Below, one piece after another: positions 11,474 to 24,700 of a stretch of DNA of 64,000 nt; the first letter of the stretch is position 1; the number at the start of each line of letters is the position of its first letter. Source of the DNA: Pterois miles (taxonomy: Eukaryota; Chordata; Actinopteri; Perciformes; Scorpaenidae); NCBI GenBank assembly GCA_947000775.1, contig CAMQGK010000056.1, positions 3,003,001 to 3,067,000 on the forward strand, given 5' to 3'. The notes below the pieces were generated by a model that saw only the letters and a list, made by a program, of their open reading frames with translations, was not told the origin of the DNA and did not search any database. A program made the position numbers and the translations under genes.

Positions 11474-14400
11474 CTGGACAAGAGCGAGGTGGCAACTCTA
11501 GGCCTACCCTCCACCACCAGCCATGGAGGCTCTGACAGTAACATCAGCACGGACGGAGCGGCGGCGACGGCAGTGGCAGCAACAGCAGCAGTGTCTGGGG
11601 TCATGGCCTGCGGGGGCGCAGAGGGTTTTGGGGTCGGCGAGCCTCAGCGGACACGTGCTGCCTTGGAGCATCTGCAGCAGAAGATCCTAAAGGTCACTGA
11701 GCAGATTCGCGTGGAGCAGGAAGCCCGTGACGACAACGTCGCCGAGTACCTGAAGTTAGCCCACAACGCAGACAAGCAGCAGGCGTCCAGGATCAAGCAG
11801 GTGTTTGAGAAGAAGAACCAGAAGTCAGCACAGACCATCGCACACTTGCACAAAAAACTAGAGCACTATCACAAGAAGCTAAAGGAGATAGAACAGGTAG
11901 GTGTGTGTACAGTTTGCGTATGAACATCTTTATGTTGCAGCTGCTTTTGTGGCTGTTCTGAATAATTATCCCGTGGTTGACTCAAACAAGTGTTGAACTT
12001 TGTGAGGACGCTTGTGTCTAAATATAGATTGATGATCTCCTAAACCAATACACCATCCTGTGTCTCACCTAACTCTCTACAGGGCCTGCTTTCCTCATCT
12101 GTCTTCCTACAGTTCTCTCCCTTAACCTAATCTCTCCCACCTTTGAGATCCTCCACTTCTCTGCTTCCTCATTTTTCTTCCCTCTCTGCAGAATGGACCG
12201 GCCCGGCAGCCTAAGGATGTCCTGCGGGACATGCAGCAGGGATTGAAGGACGTTGGGGCCAACGTTCGTGCTGGGATAAGTGGTTTTGGAGGTGGAGTAG
12301 TTGAAGGGGTCAAAGGTGGAGTGTCTGCCCTCACTCACACAGCTGTGGTCTCCAAGCCCAGAGAGTTTGCCAGTCTTATCAGGAACAAGTTTGGCAGCGC
12401 AGATAACATTGCTCACCTAAAAGACTCGCTCGAAGACGGAGTCGGGGGCCACTCGGAGGACACCCCGACACCTCGTGCACTGAGTGGAAGCGCCACTCTG
12501 GTCTCCAGCCCAAAGTACGGCAGCGACGACGAGTGCTCCAGCGCCACGTCAGGCTCCGGGGCAGGCAGTAATTCTGGTGGGGCAGGGGGAGGAGGGGGAC
12601 TGTTAGGACCAGCCATGGGGAGCCCCAGACTGGATGGACACCACCACCACCACCATCACATGCACAGCTCCTGGGACTCTCTACTTGAGGGCCTGCAGGA
12701 GATCAAAACCAGCCAGGCACACATGGAGGATGCCATCGAGGACATGAAGGGCCAACTGCAGAGTGACTACTCCTACATGACACAGTGCCTGCAAGAAGAG
12801 AGATACAGGTACGCAGCCCAAAAAATGAACATTGTCAGCATAGATGCAGTTTGCCTTGGTTCAGGGGGCTCACTAAACCACCAAGAAGTGCATCTTATAT
12901 ATTTTTTATAACGCAGAACTAATAATTTATTATATTGATGAATAATATCGACCTTGATGTGTCTTCCTAACAGCATAAGAAACAAACAAGAGGATAGATT
13001 TGTGGTCTTTTTATTTACTTCTAGCCTAATAGCATCAGACACTGTTAAATATGCGGTCAAGATCAGACATAACCTTTAGAGATGGGTGAATAGTACTTGA
13101 TGTTTATGTCTTTTATATTTACTGAAAATGACATACAATACAGCCAACAGTAGCCTCAGTAAACTTTCAGGCGATCTTCCTCCAGCCAGCTGTCAGCTTA
13201 TTCAGGTATTTGTAGTGAAATGAGGAGGTATCGTATCAAACAACTCCTCATTTCAACTTCATCAATGAAGTCCTCATCCGTTATGGTACTTTCAAAGCAA
13301 ACAACAGGAATAAATAGAAACAGGGCATCTGACAAAAGTTCAGCTCAAAACAGAGCGCTGTGCAATACTTCGTCATGCACTTCATTCCAACAGCAAACAA
13401 TGAAATCAAACTGATTTTATCACTTAAGCTTATAATATGTAGGCTATATGCATCTCAGTACATTAGATTCTTTCATTGAAAAAGGAACCAAATCATTTTC
13501 TTTTGTAGCTGGACATTGTAGTTTTTAGCAAATGTTACTCAAACAGGAGTACATAGTAAAATTTGGGGGGACTATTTTCATCCGCGGATGACTACACATT
13601 TAGTGCGCTACGGCAAGTATTTACTACAGCAGGACAGATGTCGGATCAACTTAAATAAACTACAGTGCCCATGTTCATCGTAATGAAGGAACAACAGCAA
13701 GTGCAACAGTTTGATGAGCTTCTAACAGTTTTTGGCCAACAAAGGAGCTTTATGGCACAGAGGAATAAACAGGCTTTGGATACAAGACAAAACAGGACGT
13801 TGGAAAGTATTTAACAAATTACATTTTTCCTGATCTTTTGCAATAGTTTGAGCATTCTTGTGTGTTTTTTGTACTTTATAATCAGGTATGAGCGACTTGA
13901 AGAGCAGCTGAATGACTTAACAGAGCTGCACCAGAACGAGATGACTAACCTTAAACAGGAGCTCGCCAGCATGGAAGAGAAAGTCGCCTACCAGTCCTAC
14001 GAGAGAGCAAGAGACATTCAGGTAAAAAAAAGTCACATTGTTGTAGACATTTAGACCCCTTAAAACTTGATGTACTAAACTGCTCAATTACATTCTGAAG
14101 GAAATGTATTTTTCCCCAGATTACAGTCCAGTTTTAAATACATGGTTAATGTAAATCAATACAAAACAAATAAAAAAAACACAACACAGCTTAGATATGT
14201 TTAGTAAGAAGACATCATGGTTTGGCTTAAAATGATCAGCCTACGTTTCACATGGGACACAAGCAGCAGCCTCCAGGCAGAAAGTCCAGTCTCATTATCA
14301 GACCACATGTCTTTCATTAGCAGTCGCTCGATATAGTCACCTGCTCTGCGTGTTGCTCGTTGTCTGCGGATTTACAAACATATTTTTGATTCAGCAAAAA

Positions 14401-15526
14401 ATGTAATTGAGAATGCAGTGCAGTTGTATGGGAACGAGGCCTGTCAGCCGATTCGATTGTCGACAAATTAATCACACATTTTTTATCTGTTTAAGTTTAC
14501 CTTTAAGGGAGATATGTCAAGTATAGTATTTAATACTCTTGGAGTGGACAAATATGCTGCTTTATGCAATATTTCTATTATTGGAAATCAGTTAACAACA
14601 CAAAACAATGACATATATTGTCCAGAAACCCTCACAGGTCCTGCATGTACCATAAAAAAATATGCTCAAATCATAACATGGCAAACTGAAGCCCATCAGG
14701 CAACAACAGCTGTCAGTGTGTCAGTGTGCTAACTTGACTATGACTTGCCCTAAACTGCATGTGATTATCATGAAGTGGGCATGTCTGTAAAGGGGAGACT
14801 CGTGGGTACCCAGAGAACCCATATTCATTCACATATCCTGAGGTCAGAGGTCAGAGGGACTCCCTTTGAAAATGTCCATGACAGTTTTTCCTCAGCAACA
14901 TTTAGGTTGAAGCGCAATTTAACCTCCTTTGTGACAAGCTAGTATGACATGGTTGGTACCAATGCTTTCATTAGGTTCTAGTTTCATATGATACCAGTAT
15001 CTTCCCTCGAGCTGCATTAGTGCGCTGCAGTACATGAGATCACACCGTTCCAGCTGATCTCCCCAAGAGTACGGAAAAACAAACAAAAAAGCATAACCAG
15101 AACTGTTCAAACTTTGGCAGAAAGTTGTGTTCATGTAGGTCCTTGTCAGTCATAGGAAAAGCTGATTGAGAAGATCCGTTTTCAGGGCCTTTAATACAAA
15201 TGTGGTTCATCTGTGTGTTCATACAGGAGGCTGTGGAGTCGTGCCTGACCCGCATCACCAAGCTGGAGCTGCAGCAGCAACAGCAGCAGGTCGTCCAGCT
15301 GGAGGGAGTGGAGAACGCCAACGCTCGAGCTCTGCTGGGCAAACTCATCAACGTCATCCTGGCGCTCATGGCTGTGCTGCTGGTCTTCGTCTCCACGTTA
15401 GCCAACTTCATCACCCCGCTGATGAAGACCCGAGCCCGGGTGGCCGCCACCGTCCTGCTGACCTTGCTGCTGTTCGTCCTGTGGAAGCAGTGGGACTTTG
15501 TGGAGCCGTGGCTGCTGCCCAGCTGA
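11474..15526 (+). CDS. tmcc2: Transmembrane and coiled-coil domain family protein 2 (5' end missing)
   Basis: ER membrane protein of the TMCC family; human TMCC2 is reported to interact with apolipoprotein E and APP. Recognised exons: 11474-11896, 12192-12808, 13886-14021 and 15227-15526, all joining in phase, 491 residues from LDKSE. Order of features: a first coiled coil (LEHLQQKIL to KKLKEIEQ); the family block with [19 protein letters not shown] and [16 protein letters not shown]; a Ser/Gly-rich linker with seven consecutive His (12641-12661); a second coiled coil ([12 protein letters not shown] onward, with a Gln run); and two C-terminal membrane segments (near [16 protein letters not shown] and [11 protein letters not shown]). 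The ending LLPS matches TMCC2 rather than TMCC1/3. The first exon here starts in phase 0 without an ATG, so the start lies upstream. The long mammalian N-terminal exon was not found. Confidence 0.9.
14430..15020 (+). repeat. Dispersed repeat family with copies at 42960 and 57425
   Basis: In the last tmcc2 intron. Blocks such as GTGATTATCATGAAGTGGGC, ATGTCTGTAAAGGGGAGA, GGTACCCAGAGAACCCAT and TGACAGTTTTTCCTC recur at 42960-43230 (same strand) and 57425-58110 (reverse). One end carries GTCGACAAATTAATCAC-like sequence with repeated GATTAA. Copy-to-copy divergence is high. There is no transposase. Confidence 0.6.
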
Positions 15527-16450
15527 GCTCCCTGAGAGAGACTCCAGTGGGGGATTCACAAACTCAGTCACCACCACTGAAGGACTCAGAGACTGAAATA
15601 GAACGAGGGCCTCTGTACTTGTGAGGGTGGAGCATCTGAGGACAAAACATGGCACTTTGAGTGGAGGACTGGACGAGGGCCGGCCTGCAGAGAGTGTTGA
15701 GAGGTGTTTACAGTGAAAAAGAACAAAAATTCTCTGTTTGCCAAGAGACAGAAGAAGTCATCTCATCAAATCTACTGGTGTTGATGACCAATCATCGATC
15801 GCATCGCTGTCACCAAAAACTGCAAGAAATCTTTGGATCATTTTTTTTTCTAATTATTTCTGATAAATGAATTACACAGACTAGAGCAACTTAATAATGA
15901 CTTTAAAATGCTGATGATGTTCGCCGTAACCTTCATGTTGAAGCTATAGTATATTTGAGAGGAAAAAGGTTTTTTTCATGAATGTTATGTGCTCATGCAT
16001 GTCCTCATATGTGCACTAAGATGCATCTAGCTGGCATGAGTTAACATTTCATTAGATTAATCTTCTATAACTGCTGTTTTGTTGTCAGAAATACGGTGCA
16101 GATATGTTGTATCTCAACTCAGTGTCACTCCTGGTTTGTTTCACATCCTGTTCTGGTGTTGAATCAGTGCTTTTAGATGCATTTCTCTCTTTTCTTTTTC
16201 TTGAAGTTGATTGAACTCTTAAAAAAACACACACACTCACTGATATCTGCGAGAATTCACCGTAATAATTCAATCATGTGAAATGTCCATAAATGCTATT
16301 TCATAACCACTATTGTAGAACGGCTACTGTCCACAGTGTCAAATTACTGGCATGTCAAATTGTATCAAAGTTTATATCCAGTTTGCAAAAACTAAGTACT
16401 GCTGTTTTATTAAACAATGTAAGAAATAAATGATTTCATATATTAGACTT
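15527..16450 (+). other. tmcc2: tmcc2 3' UTR
   Basis: AT-rich non-coding sequence from the stop codon to the polyA signal at 16425. No conserved element is recognised. Confidence 0.6.
16425..16430 (+). terminator. tmcc2: Polyadenylation signal AATAAA, tmcc2
   Basis: AATAAA about 900 nt after the tmcc2 stop, in an AT-rich context. It is the first canonical hexamer downstream of the stop. Confidence 0.6.
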
Positions 16451-17729
16451 GAATATATCCATATCATCCTTTTGCAGAGACTTTTTGCCTCAGATGTTAC
16501 AGTTCTAAGTGTTAAATTGAGCTGGAGAGCAACGTCTTCATCACTCGAGATATAGAAGTGGTGGTTCCACCTTCTCTTTTATAACAATGGTTTTATTAAT
16601 AGTTAATAATATATTTTCTAACGCTACATAAATCTGCTATTAATAAGGGCAACTTTTGGGTTGCCAATCCCTTTGAAACTGATAGGACCGTATGAACACT
16701 TACCTTTTGAAAAAGGCTTCAACCAAAATCCATTTCATAAACAACTTATTAAGCATTTATTAATGGACTTCAAACATTGATAGCTGCATTATTACCTAAT
16801 ATAAAGAACAAACACCTGACAAAGGGATTTTTCACAACCTGGCAACCAAAAATTTGTTTTCATTAATGTCTTATTGCTGTTCTATAAAGCATGAGTAAAT
16901 GATTTATTCACCATTAATAAACCCTTGGTAAGGGGTTCATTATTAGACTGTGGTACTGAATCAATGTAATAGTTTAAAAGCTGAAATCTTGAGCATATTT
17001 ATTTTATAATATAAAATAAATAACTGATAAGTAATACAATAACTAATATGTGCAGCTGTGCAGCTAAATGCTAATCTTCTAATTAGCATTTAGCTCAAAT
17101 GCTAAGCTAATGGAACAGTAGCAGAGAAGTCAGTGAATTGATATTTAGTTTTCTGACAGCTGTTGCATGTAAATATTTATTATATCATTTTTGTTTGGTC
17201 ACGTTTGCTAACGTTAGCTGACATAAACTGCAGGTCATACCAGACCAAGTGAGGCTGCAGCAGCAAAACCCCAGTGTGTATTCAAATGATTCAAAAATGA
17301 TATTCAAAAATGTGTTTCACTGCTAATGGAGACAGTTCAGTTGTAAGAGGAAGAGTCTTATCTACTTTCTCCAAAGTTACACAATCGCTCTGTTAGAAAC
17401 TGTATCATGTCTGCCTACATTTTCATGAGACTGATTGTCTGCGATGGGCTCCCCCGAGCACAGGCCGATCAGCAGACAATCAGTTCTCCTATAAGCAGGA
17501 GGGGAGGAGAACATTGCTCATGGTCCCCTGCCTTCAAGTGCATCTTATAAAGTGAGTTGTTCCTTTTCATGCCTTTATATTCACTTCAGGACTCAATTCA
17601 TAGTTTAAACTAAAATGTCTGTGTTAGATATCTGGCCTTCAGACAAAGCTTCAGTTGGCATCATTGGGTAAAAAAGTCTAGAAAGTCTAGCCCGTGATGG
17701 GAGACTAGGGCCAATCACAGGTCATTTCA

Positions 17730-18405
17730 GAGAGAGAGCATTCCTATTGGCTGTGCTCCAACTGGTAGGCGGTGCTTGGTATTTCCTCAAATGATCTAAA
17801 ATGTTTCCAGAGACATCTTGTAGTGTACTGTTTAGTTGTAAAATGAGAAAGTTTGTGACCCGGCAGTCATGTTTAGATCTGTACAAGGTCTATTGAAAGA
17901 GGCTGGGTCAGGTGTCATACTGGTCTGCACTCCCTGAAATTGAGCCAATTGCTGCGCATGACCGCAGCTTTAGTTTAACTGCCCATGTGTTATAACCCAT
18001 ACCCCAAGACCTGCATCTCAGCTTCCTTCTGTAGGCCTTGGATCAATTGAGGAAATACCTCAAAAAGCACCGCCCACCAGCCGGAGCAAACTTTCTCATT
18101 TTACAGCTAAACAGTAACTACAAGATGTTTCTGCAAACATTTGAGGAGAGTAATAGTCATTACAGCAACAGAATATTGACTCAAATTTGAACAGTGCTAC
18201 CTTGTTTGACCGTTTGATCAGTTTGCTAGTGACTGACAGCTGGTCAGAGACGTAGGCTCCAGCTCGGCTCTGATTGGCTGTTTTCCTCTGGTCTGTGAAA
18301 TCTTGTAGATGTCATTAGAAGTACTGGATCACACAGAGGAACATGATTTTTTTTTCAGATTATCTGTCCCATTCACTACTGTCAGGATATAGTGACTGTT
18401 TTACA
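17730..18405. repeat. Inverted-repeat-containing dispersed element (partner at 29540-29745)
   Basis: Intergenic between tmcc2 and usp49 (16450-20190, no gene seen). The segment 17765-17855 (containing TTTCTCAAATG...CATCTTGTAGT...GTTTAGTTGTAAAATGAGAAAGTTTG) recurs in reverse complement at about 18050-18160. The right part, 18190-18405 (ACAGCTGGTCAGAGACGTAGGCTCCAGCTC... to CAGGATATAGTGAC), is found in reverse complement at 29540-29745. It looks like a non-autonomous foldback-type element; the family is not recognised. Confidence 0.5.
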
Positions 18406-19324
18406 AAAAATAACTTTATAAACTCGTATTTGCTTCAATTCTTCCTACTGCTGCTTCAGTTGTGTTTACAAGGTAAAGTAAAAGCATGTGTAATCCTGTT
18501 ATGTTCCTGTTATTTGTGTGTTTAATGCAAATAAACCACTTGCTAAGGTTAAAAGGGAAACCCATCTGAAATAAAATACCTTTATGGTGGACTTTCCTGG
18601 CTCTCTGTCCCTGATTCTGGTGCTTCACATCCATTACTTTAATGTCCCGAGTCTCCAGCCCCTGCCACTTTGGTCACCTTAACACTGGTTCTTCAACACT
18701 CTGGACATTTAGACAACAGATGTGAGACAACTAGAATCGGGGAGAGAGCGCCAGGAAATGACACCAAAAGTTGTTTTATTTTGGATGTATTTTGTATTCA
18801 GTTTAGAAGACACACTTGACGACAGGAGATCAGGTCTGGCTGGTAGTGGGGCAAACAGAGAAATGTTTTTCTCTCTTGCTTATAGGAGCCCTGGTTGTGG
18901 TCTGACCAGGCATGTGGCTCCTCTCAGAGCTCATCAGAATAAAGGTGGACATGAAACACTTCCTAACACCTGCTTTAAAGACAATAGCAGTCTCATAGTT
19001 CATAGAGATGTAATTAAAGAGGACATACAGTATAGGGCTTTTCCCCTTTCCTTTAGTGTGTTTTTGTGCATGTAAAAGGTCTGCAAAGTCCAGACCAAAG
19101 GGAGTTCTTCTCCCCCACAGAAACTCTGCTCCTGAACTGACTGAAATCCCTGATGAAACGCTTGAAGTCCCGCCTTTTCCTCCGTGATATGGTGACATCA
19201 CCAAATAACACATTTGCGTAATACCTACCTATAACGGCTAGTTTGGCGTGTCCTCAGACAAAGCTAGTTAGAGTGGAGCTGGAGCAGAGTCCGAAGAGTT
19301 TGGTTTGGTTGACAAAACGCAACC

Positions 19325-19500
19325 GTAGACTGTATATAAAAATGGAAGATGCGTCCCCATGTACAGAAGTGAAGCCAAAATATCTGATACTCGAGCTGCC
19401 ATCTTGAGATTTTGAGATCACTTGGCCAGAGCTTGTACAGTAGTGTTCAGGTGGTGGAGCCGCGGTATCAAAGTCACCCGCCTGAACCAATAGCGAGCCA
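19325..19500 (+). repeat. Dispersed teleost repeat fragment
   Basis: Contains the stretch GACTGTATATAAAAATGG, then GTGAAGCCAAAATATCTG and GAGCTGCCATCTTGAGATTT, a combination I know as a common fish interspersed repeat. It is non-coding. The flanks 18405-19325 and 19500-20060 hold only AT-rich non-coding DNA. Confidence 0.4.
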
Positions 19501-20062
19501 AGCGCAACCGCAGGAGCTCAAACGGAGCGTTTCAGACAGGGTGGGAAAGAGGTGCTGCAGCACAGCCGGTACAAGGAAAATAAAACCTTTTTTGAACATT
19601 ACAGCATGTAGATATCTAACAGAAACCTACAACTACAAGTATGCACCTGAAAATAAGCGTAATAAGTCCTCTTTAGTAAAATATTAAAAACAAAATGTTG
19701 AAGTTTACGTTACAGTTTCCAGTTGTTTGAAATGTGATTTCAATCAAATACATGCAGGACTTTCAGGATTTATTTGATGTGTAAAAAAAAAAAAATCATT
19801 ATGGTGCATCAGGGAAAATAACATCTTCAAAGATTATTCACATTTATTCCCTCTCATCAGATGCATCTGCCTGGACCAGATTATATTTAATCTAAGTTTC
19901 AAATCTTTAAGAAAGCATTAGAGAAGTAGAATTAATGTCTGATCAGCTAATGCTGTGGATTATTTGCTGTATCTGTTATGATGCTAAATTTGTGATGTTT
20001 ATGTACTGAACACGTACTGTGTGTATCCTCCTATAATGCTGTTAACAGGCACTATGATGGAA

Positions 20063-20100
20063 GAAAGAAAGAAAGAATTCTTTATTACCAAGGGGGAAAT
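20063..20100 (-). mobile_element. LINE-type 3' tail with GAAA microsatellite (minus)
   Basis: Read on the minus strand it is TTTCCCCCTTGGTAATAAAG followed by a TTCTTTCTTTC microsatellite, the usual 3' end of many fish LINE/SINE copies. A second tail of the same design lies at 38262-38315 on the plus strand. Confidence 0.5.
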
Positions 20101-20107
20101 TTCAAAA

Positions 20108-20143
20108 GGGGGGGGGGGGGGGAGGGGGGGGGGGGGGGGAGGG
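20108..20143 (+). repeat. Poly-G tract (G15-A-G16-A-G3)
   Basis: Near-homopolymeric G run directly after the LINE-type tail. It can in principle form G-quadruplexes and is also a place where sequencing length errors are likely. Confidence 0.9.
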
Positions 20144-20189
20144 AAGCCAGGGGGGGCCCTAAGTGATTGAACCTACATACAACTAGTTC

Positions 20190-21778
20190 ATAACCTGAAT
20201 GAACCATCTTTTAATTAAGACAAATGATCACAGTCAAGAAACTATTCGCTCTAAAATGAATACAACCCAAGAAACGTTTCAAATTTGTTTTGTCTTTTTA
20301 ATAATTACCATCAGGCAAAACCCATATGACCATTACATTTATGACAGGTATTCTTACAGTACAAGACAGAACTCAAGGGGATCAGAGCCGGTGGCATGGC
20401 CACACCTGACCACTGAAAAGTAAGACATTCATCGTCATTAGATTGTTCCAACTTTTACATAGAGTTCACAAATGTATTTTTGCGTTTGACTCGTATCAAA
20501 CACGTCGACAGTTTTTCTTGATTACCTAGCAAATTCTAAAGACCTTGATAGAAACAGCAGAGTAGAAAAAAAACATTGTATAACAAGCAGAAGAATTCCT
20601 GATTTTATCTTAATTTCCTGTCAAGATGCAAGATGTACAATATATTGCTTTCAGGTGCTCAACTCAAAATAAGTACCCCAACACATTCTTCTGTATCTCG
20701 GTCCGCCCTTTCACTCTGTCCTCTCATCTCCTGCAGTTAAAACACAGGCGCAGCGTCTCCGACCCGGGCTCTGACTAGTCTAACCGTTACACCGCAGGGG
20801 GGAGCTGCCATTTTAAACAAGATACATGAGCTAAAAGATGAACAATCACAAAGATAGGACCAACAATAGTAGCCCCTCCTCAAAAGTGCAGCTTTCTGTC
20901 ACTCATCATCAATCAAGTGTTTCCATGAAAGTGAAACATAGAATGACTACAAAATAAACTAAAACAAAAACTACTCCTGTCCGCTGAGAGCCACAGGCCT
21001 CGAGTCTAACACAGTATCCAGTCACAGCAGAACAATTGAGGAGAGGACATGATGAAGTACAAACGACACAGGGATGAGTAGTAAAAGTTTCCATTTCACG
21101 ATAATTAAAAAAGCTGAACAGGAGGTGACACAGTGTCTGGACTTTAGTCGCTCGATTCATTTCATTCAAGTGGAACTACACAATGATGTTGAAAGATGTA
21201 CCTCTTATAATATGTAGTGCATTCGCTATCAAACGTTTATAAAAGGCACATTAGCAACATTATTGGGAGAGAAATGTGCTAAAAATCCAGAATCTGTGCT
21301 GCCTGTGAATGTAAAATGCTGTTTCAGGAGAGCGCCTGGTTGGATCCAGACTCAACAGACACGAGCCTGATTGTTTTTAGAAACACGGACACACATTGTG
21401 GTGTTCAGCAGGACAGAGTCAGACCTGCTCCCACAGTCTTCGGGCCATTAAGCGATATGCTGGTCCCACAGGCCTCATTTATGAAAAGGTTTTTGATTTT
21501 CTTTCTGTTTTCTTAGTTAGCCACCTAACATTTAAAACTATCTTCCTTCAATTTACCTTGCCATGTGTGCCATTATTAGCTTTCTCATCTGGATTATGCT
21601 GCTAACATTTTCACCTTGACTCATGATTGTGGCTGTCCTACTGCCCCCGTTGCTATCTTTTTTTAGTAAATCATCTCAAAGTGATTGTTTTAATGACATC
21701 TGGGAAAACATCAGAGAACGTTTTCATAAATGCAGCCTCGAGTTGCCGCGTGCAGGCCGACATCACAGCGAGAGGTAC
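20190..21778 (-). other. usp49: Probable usp49 3' UTR
   Basis: Non-coding region downstream of the usp49 stop. The only polyA-like hexamer I find on the minus strand before the poly-G tract is ATTAAA (plus 20210-20215), so the 3' end is a guess. No other gene is visible here. Confidence 0.35.
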
Positions 21779-24700
21779 CTAGGCAGACCTCTGGGTATAG
21801 AAGAGGATATAGGCCTGAGTGTTGCACACTTCCTCCACACTGCACACCTTCATCTCAGAGTCATTACAGTGGACCCAGAAACCTGAAGACACAAAGACAA
21901 AACAGGTTAATAACCGAACAACAGGACTTCACAGGTTGATCTGAATCAAGCCTGGACTCTTCCTCACCTCCTTCTGTATTGTAGCAGTATGCGGTATAGT
22001 GCCCTGAGCCGAAGCCTTTACCATGATGCATAACAACAGCAGACAGATCGTAAGTGTAGCCTCCTCTGTGGACAGAGTGACCTGAGTCTGTGCAGCAGTA
22101 TGGTTTGATGTTCAGAACCTGGTCAAAGGCCACGTGGACGCCGATTTTCTCCCTATGGTTCCGCCCCGACCATCTGCCATGCAACAGGGACTAGTTAGCC
22201 TCACAAGAACCGTGATAAACATGCATACTCCTGTATTTAAGCACTCTTACTTAACCTACAGAAAAACAACAACGTGAACATGATCAGAATTTCTGTCGGC
22301 AGAGAAACTTGCCTGAAGCGTTTGAGGTGCAGCCGTAGAACCTGAGGTAAACGGTAGATCAGAAGCTGCTTACGTGCCTCTGACAGAACTAAGGGTTTGT
22401 GGGATGATTTCCGTCTTCTTTCTGAAAAAACACAAAACAATGAGAAGAAACGTTAATCTGCAAATCAATAGAGTGCTGCAGGAATAAGTCCTTAAAAAAG
22501 TGAGTTAGCATTTAACACTTCCAGTTCCCTCATCTGGAAGTCAATGGGTTTTTAGTTAGATGTCTGTAATAAAGTCTGTGGGTAACACAAGCTGAAGAGG
22601 GTTTAACATTTTACTCTACAATATAAAATATATCAATAAATATCCCAGTTTTGAAGCCTGTGTGTGTTTAAAAAAAAAAAAAGGCCATTGCTTACAAGTG
22701 GTTAAATGAGACTAGTTACCATTATCATGCCGACTCGTCCACCTTTACAGCCTCGTTGTGTATACTCGCGCTCATGCAACCATGTCAGTTTATACCCCTC
22801 CGTTAGCTTTTTACTTCTGGCGATTGCATTCACACCGGCTTTTAAATCGAGGGAACCAGGGTGATGCTAACTTCCTGGTTGGCCTGCAGAGATGCATCAT
22901 CCCTGCAGCGCTCTATTCAGATGCATGTCATTGATACGAGGCTTTATTTTAATGCAGAGGTTTCTTACAATTGATCAGGCTTTGTGAGCAGATAAACTTT
23001 TTGTGTAGCTTTCATAAAGGCTACCAGCCTAGTTTTCAAGTCACTGGCTCCTCCAGGGCTGTTGTCAGTGGGGTAACACTCCTCACTCACTCCACCGAGT
23101 CCTTGTCCTCACTCCTTGCTCTTTCACTCTGTCTGTGTCGGCCCACTGCTGGAGGTGCTGCCTCACAGTCACAACTGCATTCATTTTTCACTATTTTGTA
23201 CCATTTATTTATTTATTTAAAAGTCTGTTTGTAAATTCATTCATTCAAGCTAAATGTCTCTGGATGTCCTTTGCACTCAAAGTCCAATGTCCTTTTGCGA
23301 TGGAGCTATATTTGTATGTTAGTAAGTATGTGGAACACAGCATTATTAACAAAACTGTCCTTGAAATTTGAATACGAGGCTTAAAAGGACAGATCAGGTT
23401 TTAAAATGTTAATGTTAAATTGTGCACAGGCATCCTAAATCAATTCAGATTCATCCAACTGCAGCTGTAGAGGGCAAATGTTAACAGATAAGAAATGAAA
23501 TGCTACATGCTGCCTTTGCTTTGCATCATATCAAACATTGTACTTACTGTTGCAGTGGTTGCAGGCATAGATGCTGCCTTCGAGAGCCTCCATTTCCGTA
23601 AACTTGGACAGCATCTCAGTGAGGGTGCAGCTGCGCTGGTAAGCTGTGGAGCCTGAGCCTTTGTCTACACTGTGGTATCGCTCTGGAAACTCCAAAGACA
23701 AATCCCAGAACGGCTCAACTGTGTTAGACTTGTGCTTACAGGACAGACACGTCACCTAAAAACACACAAGAGAAGAAAAACAGGTGAGGACTCCAGAGAT
23801 TAAAAAAAAAAAAATCAATGTGCAGTTGATAATTATTAATTATTATTATTATTAAATAATCAATATCATCTGCCAATATATCTCTGTGGAACATATTATT
23901 TGATAATCACACTACCATAGGTTTAAATCAGGGTTGCTGCATCCTGATCCTTTTGAGTGTTATTCAAAATAAAACAAAAATGACCTTTTGTCTACAATCA
24001 CATCTCATTTATAAGGAGTCGCTATCTATTCTTTTCAAATGAATTTGCCTCCTTCTCTCTCTCTCTCTCTTACAAGTTTAAAGGCAGGTTTGGGACTAGA
24101 GCTTCAACAATTAATCTATTAGTTGTCAACTATAAAATTAACCACCAGTTATTTTGATAATTGGATAAACAATTAGTACATTTTTTTTTTTTTGAGGAAA
24201 AATTTAAAAATTTCTCTGATTGCAGCTTCTTAAATGTACCGTAAATATTTTCTGGTTTCTTTACTCCTCTGTGACAGTAAACTGAATATCTTTGAGTTGT
24301 GGACAAAACAAGACATTTGAGGACGTCATCTTGGGCTTTGACATTTTAAAGACCAAACAATTAATCACGAGAATAACCGACAATGAAAATAATTGTTAGC
24401 TGCAGCCCTACAATGACATTTTAAAAAGCACCACAAGAAACAATTTTTATTACATTACTCATAGTAATGTAATAAAAATCAAAGTGCAGTTTATAATTGT
24501 TGTAGCAGCAGAGAAATAGTCAATATTATTAGCCAATATATCTCAGGAAAGACTATTTTTGTCTCTTTTTGTCAATTACATCTCATTTATAAGGAGGAAT
24601 TATGTATTCTTTTCAAATGACTTTGCCTCCTTCTCTCACCATTACTACTTTACAGGCAGGTTTGGGACTAGAGCTTCAACAATTAATTGATTATCTGACA

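Noticed and set aside
15166..15655. Long open frames antisense to or out of frame with the last tmcc2 exon
   Set aside because: Shadows of a GC-rich coding exon; the true frame encodes the conserved TMCC C-terminus.
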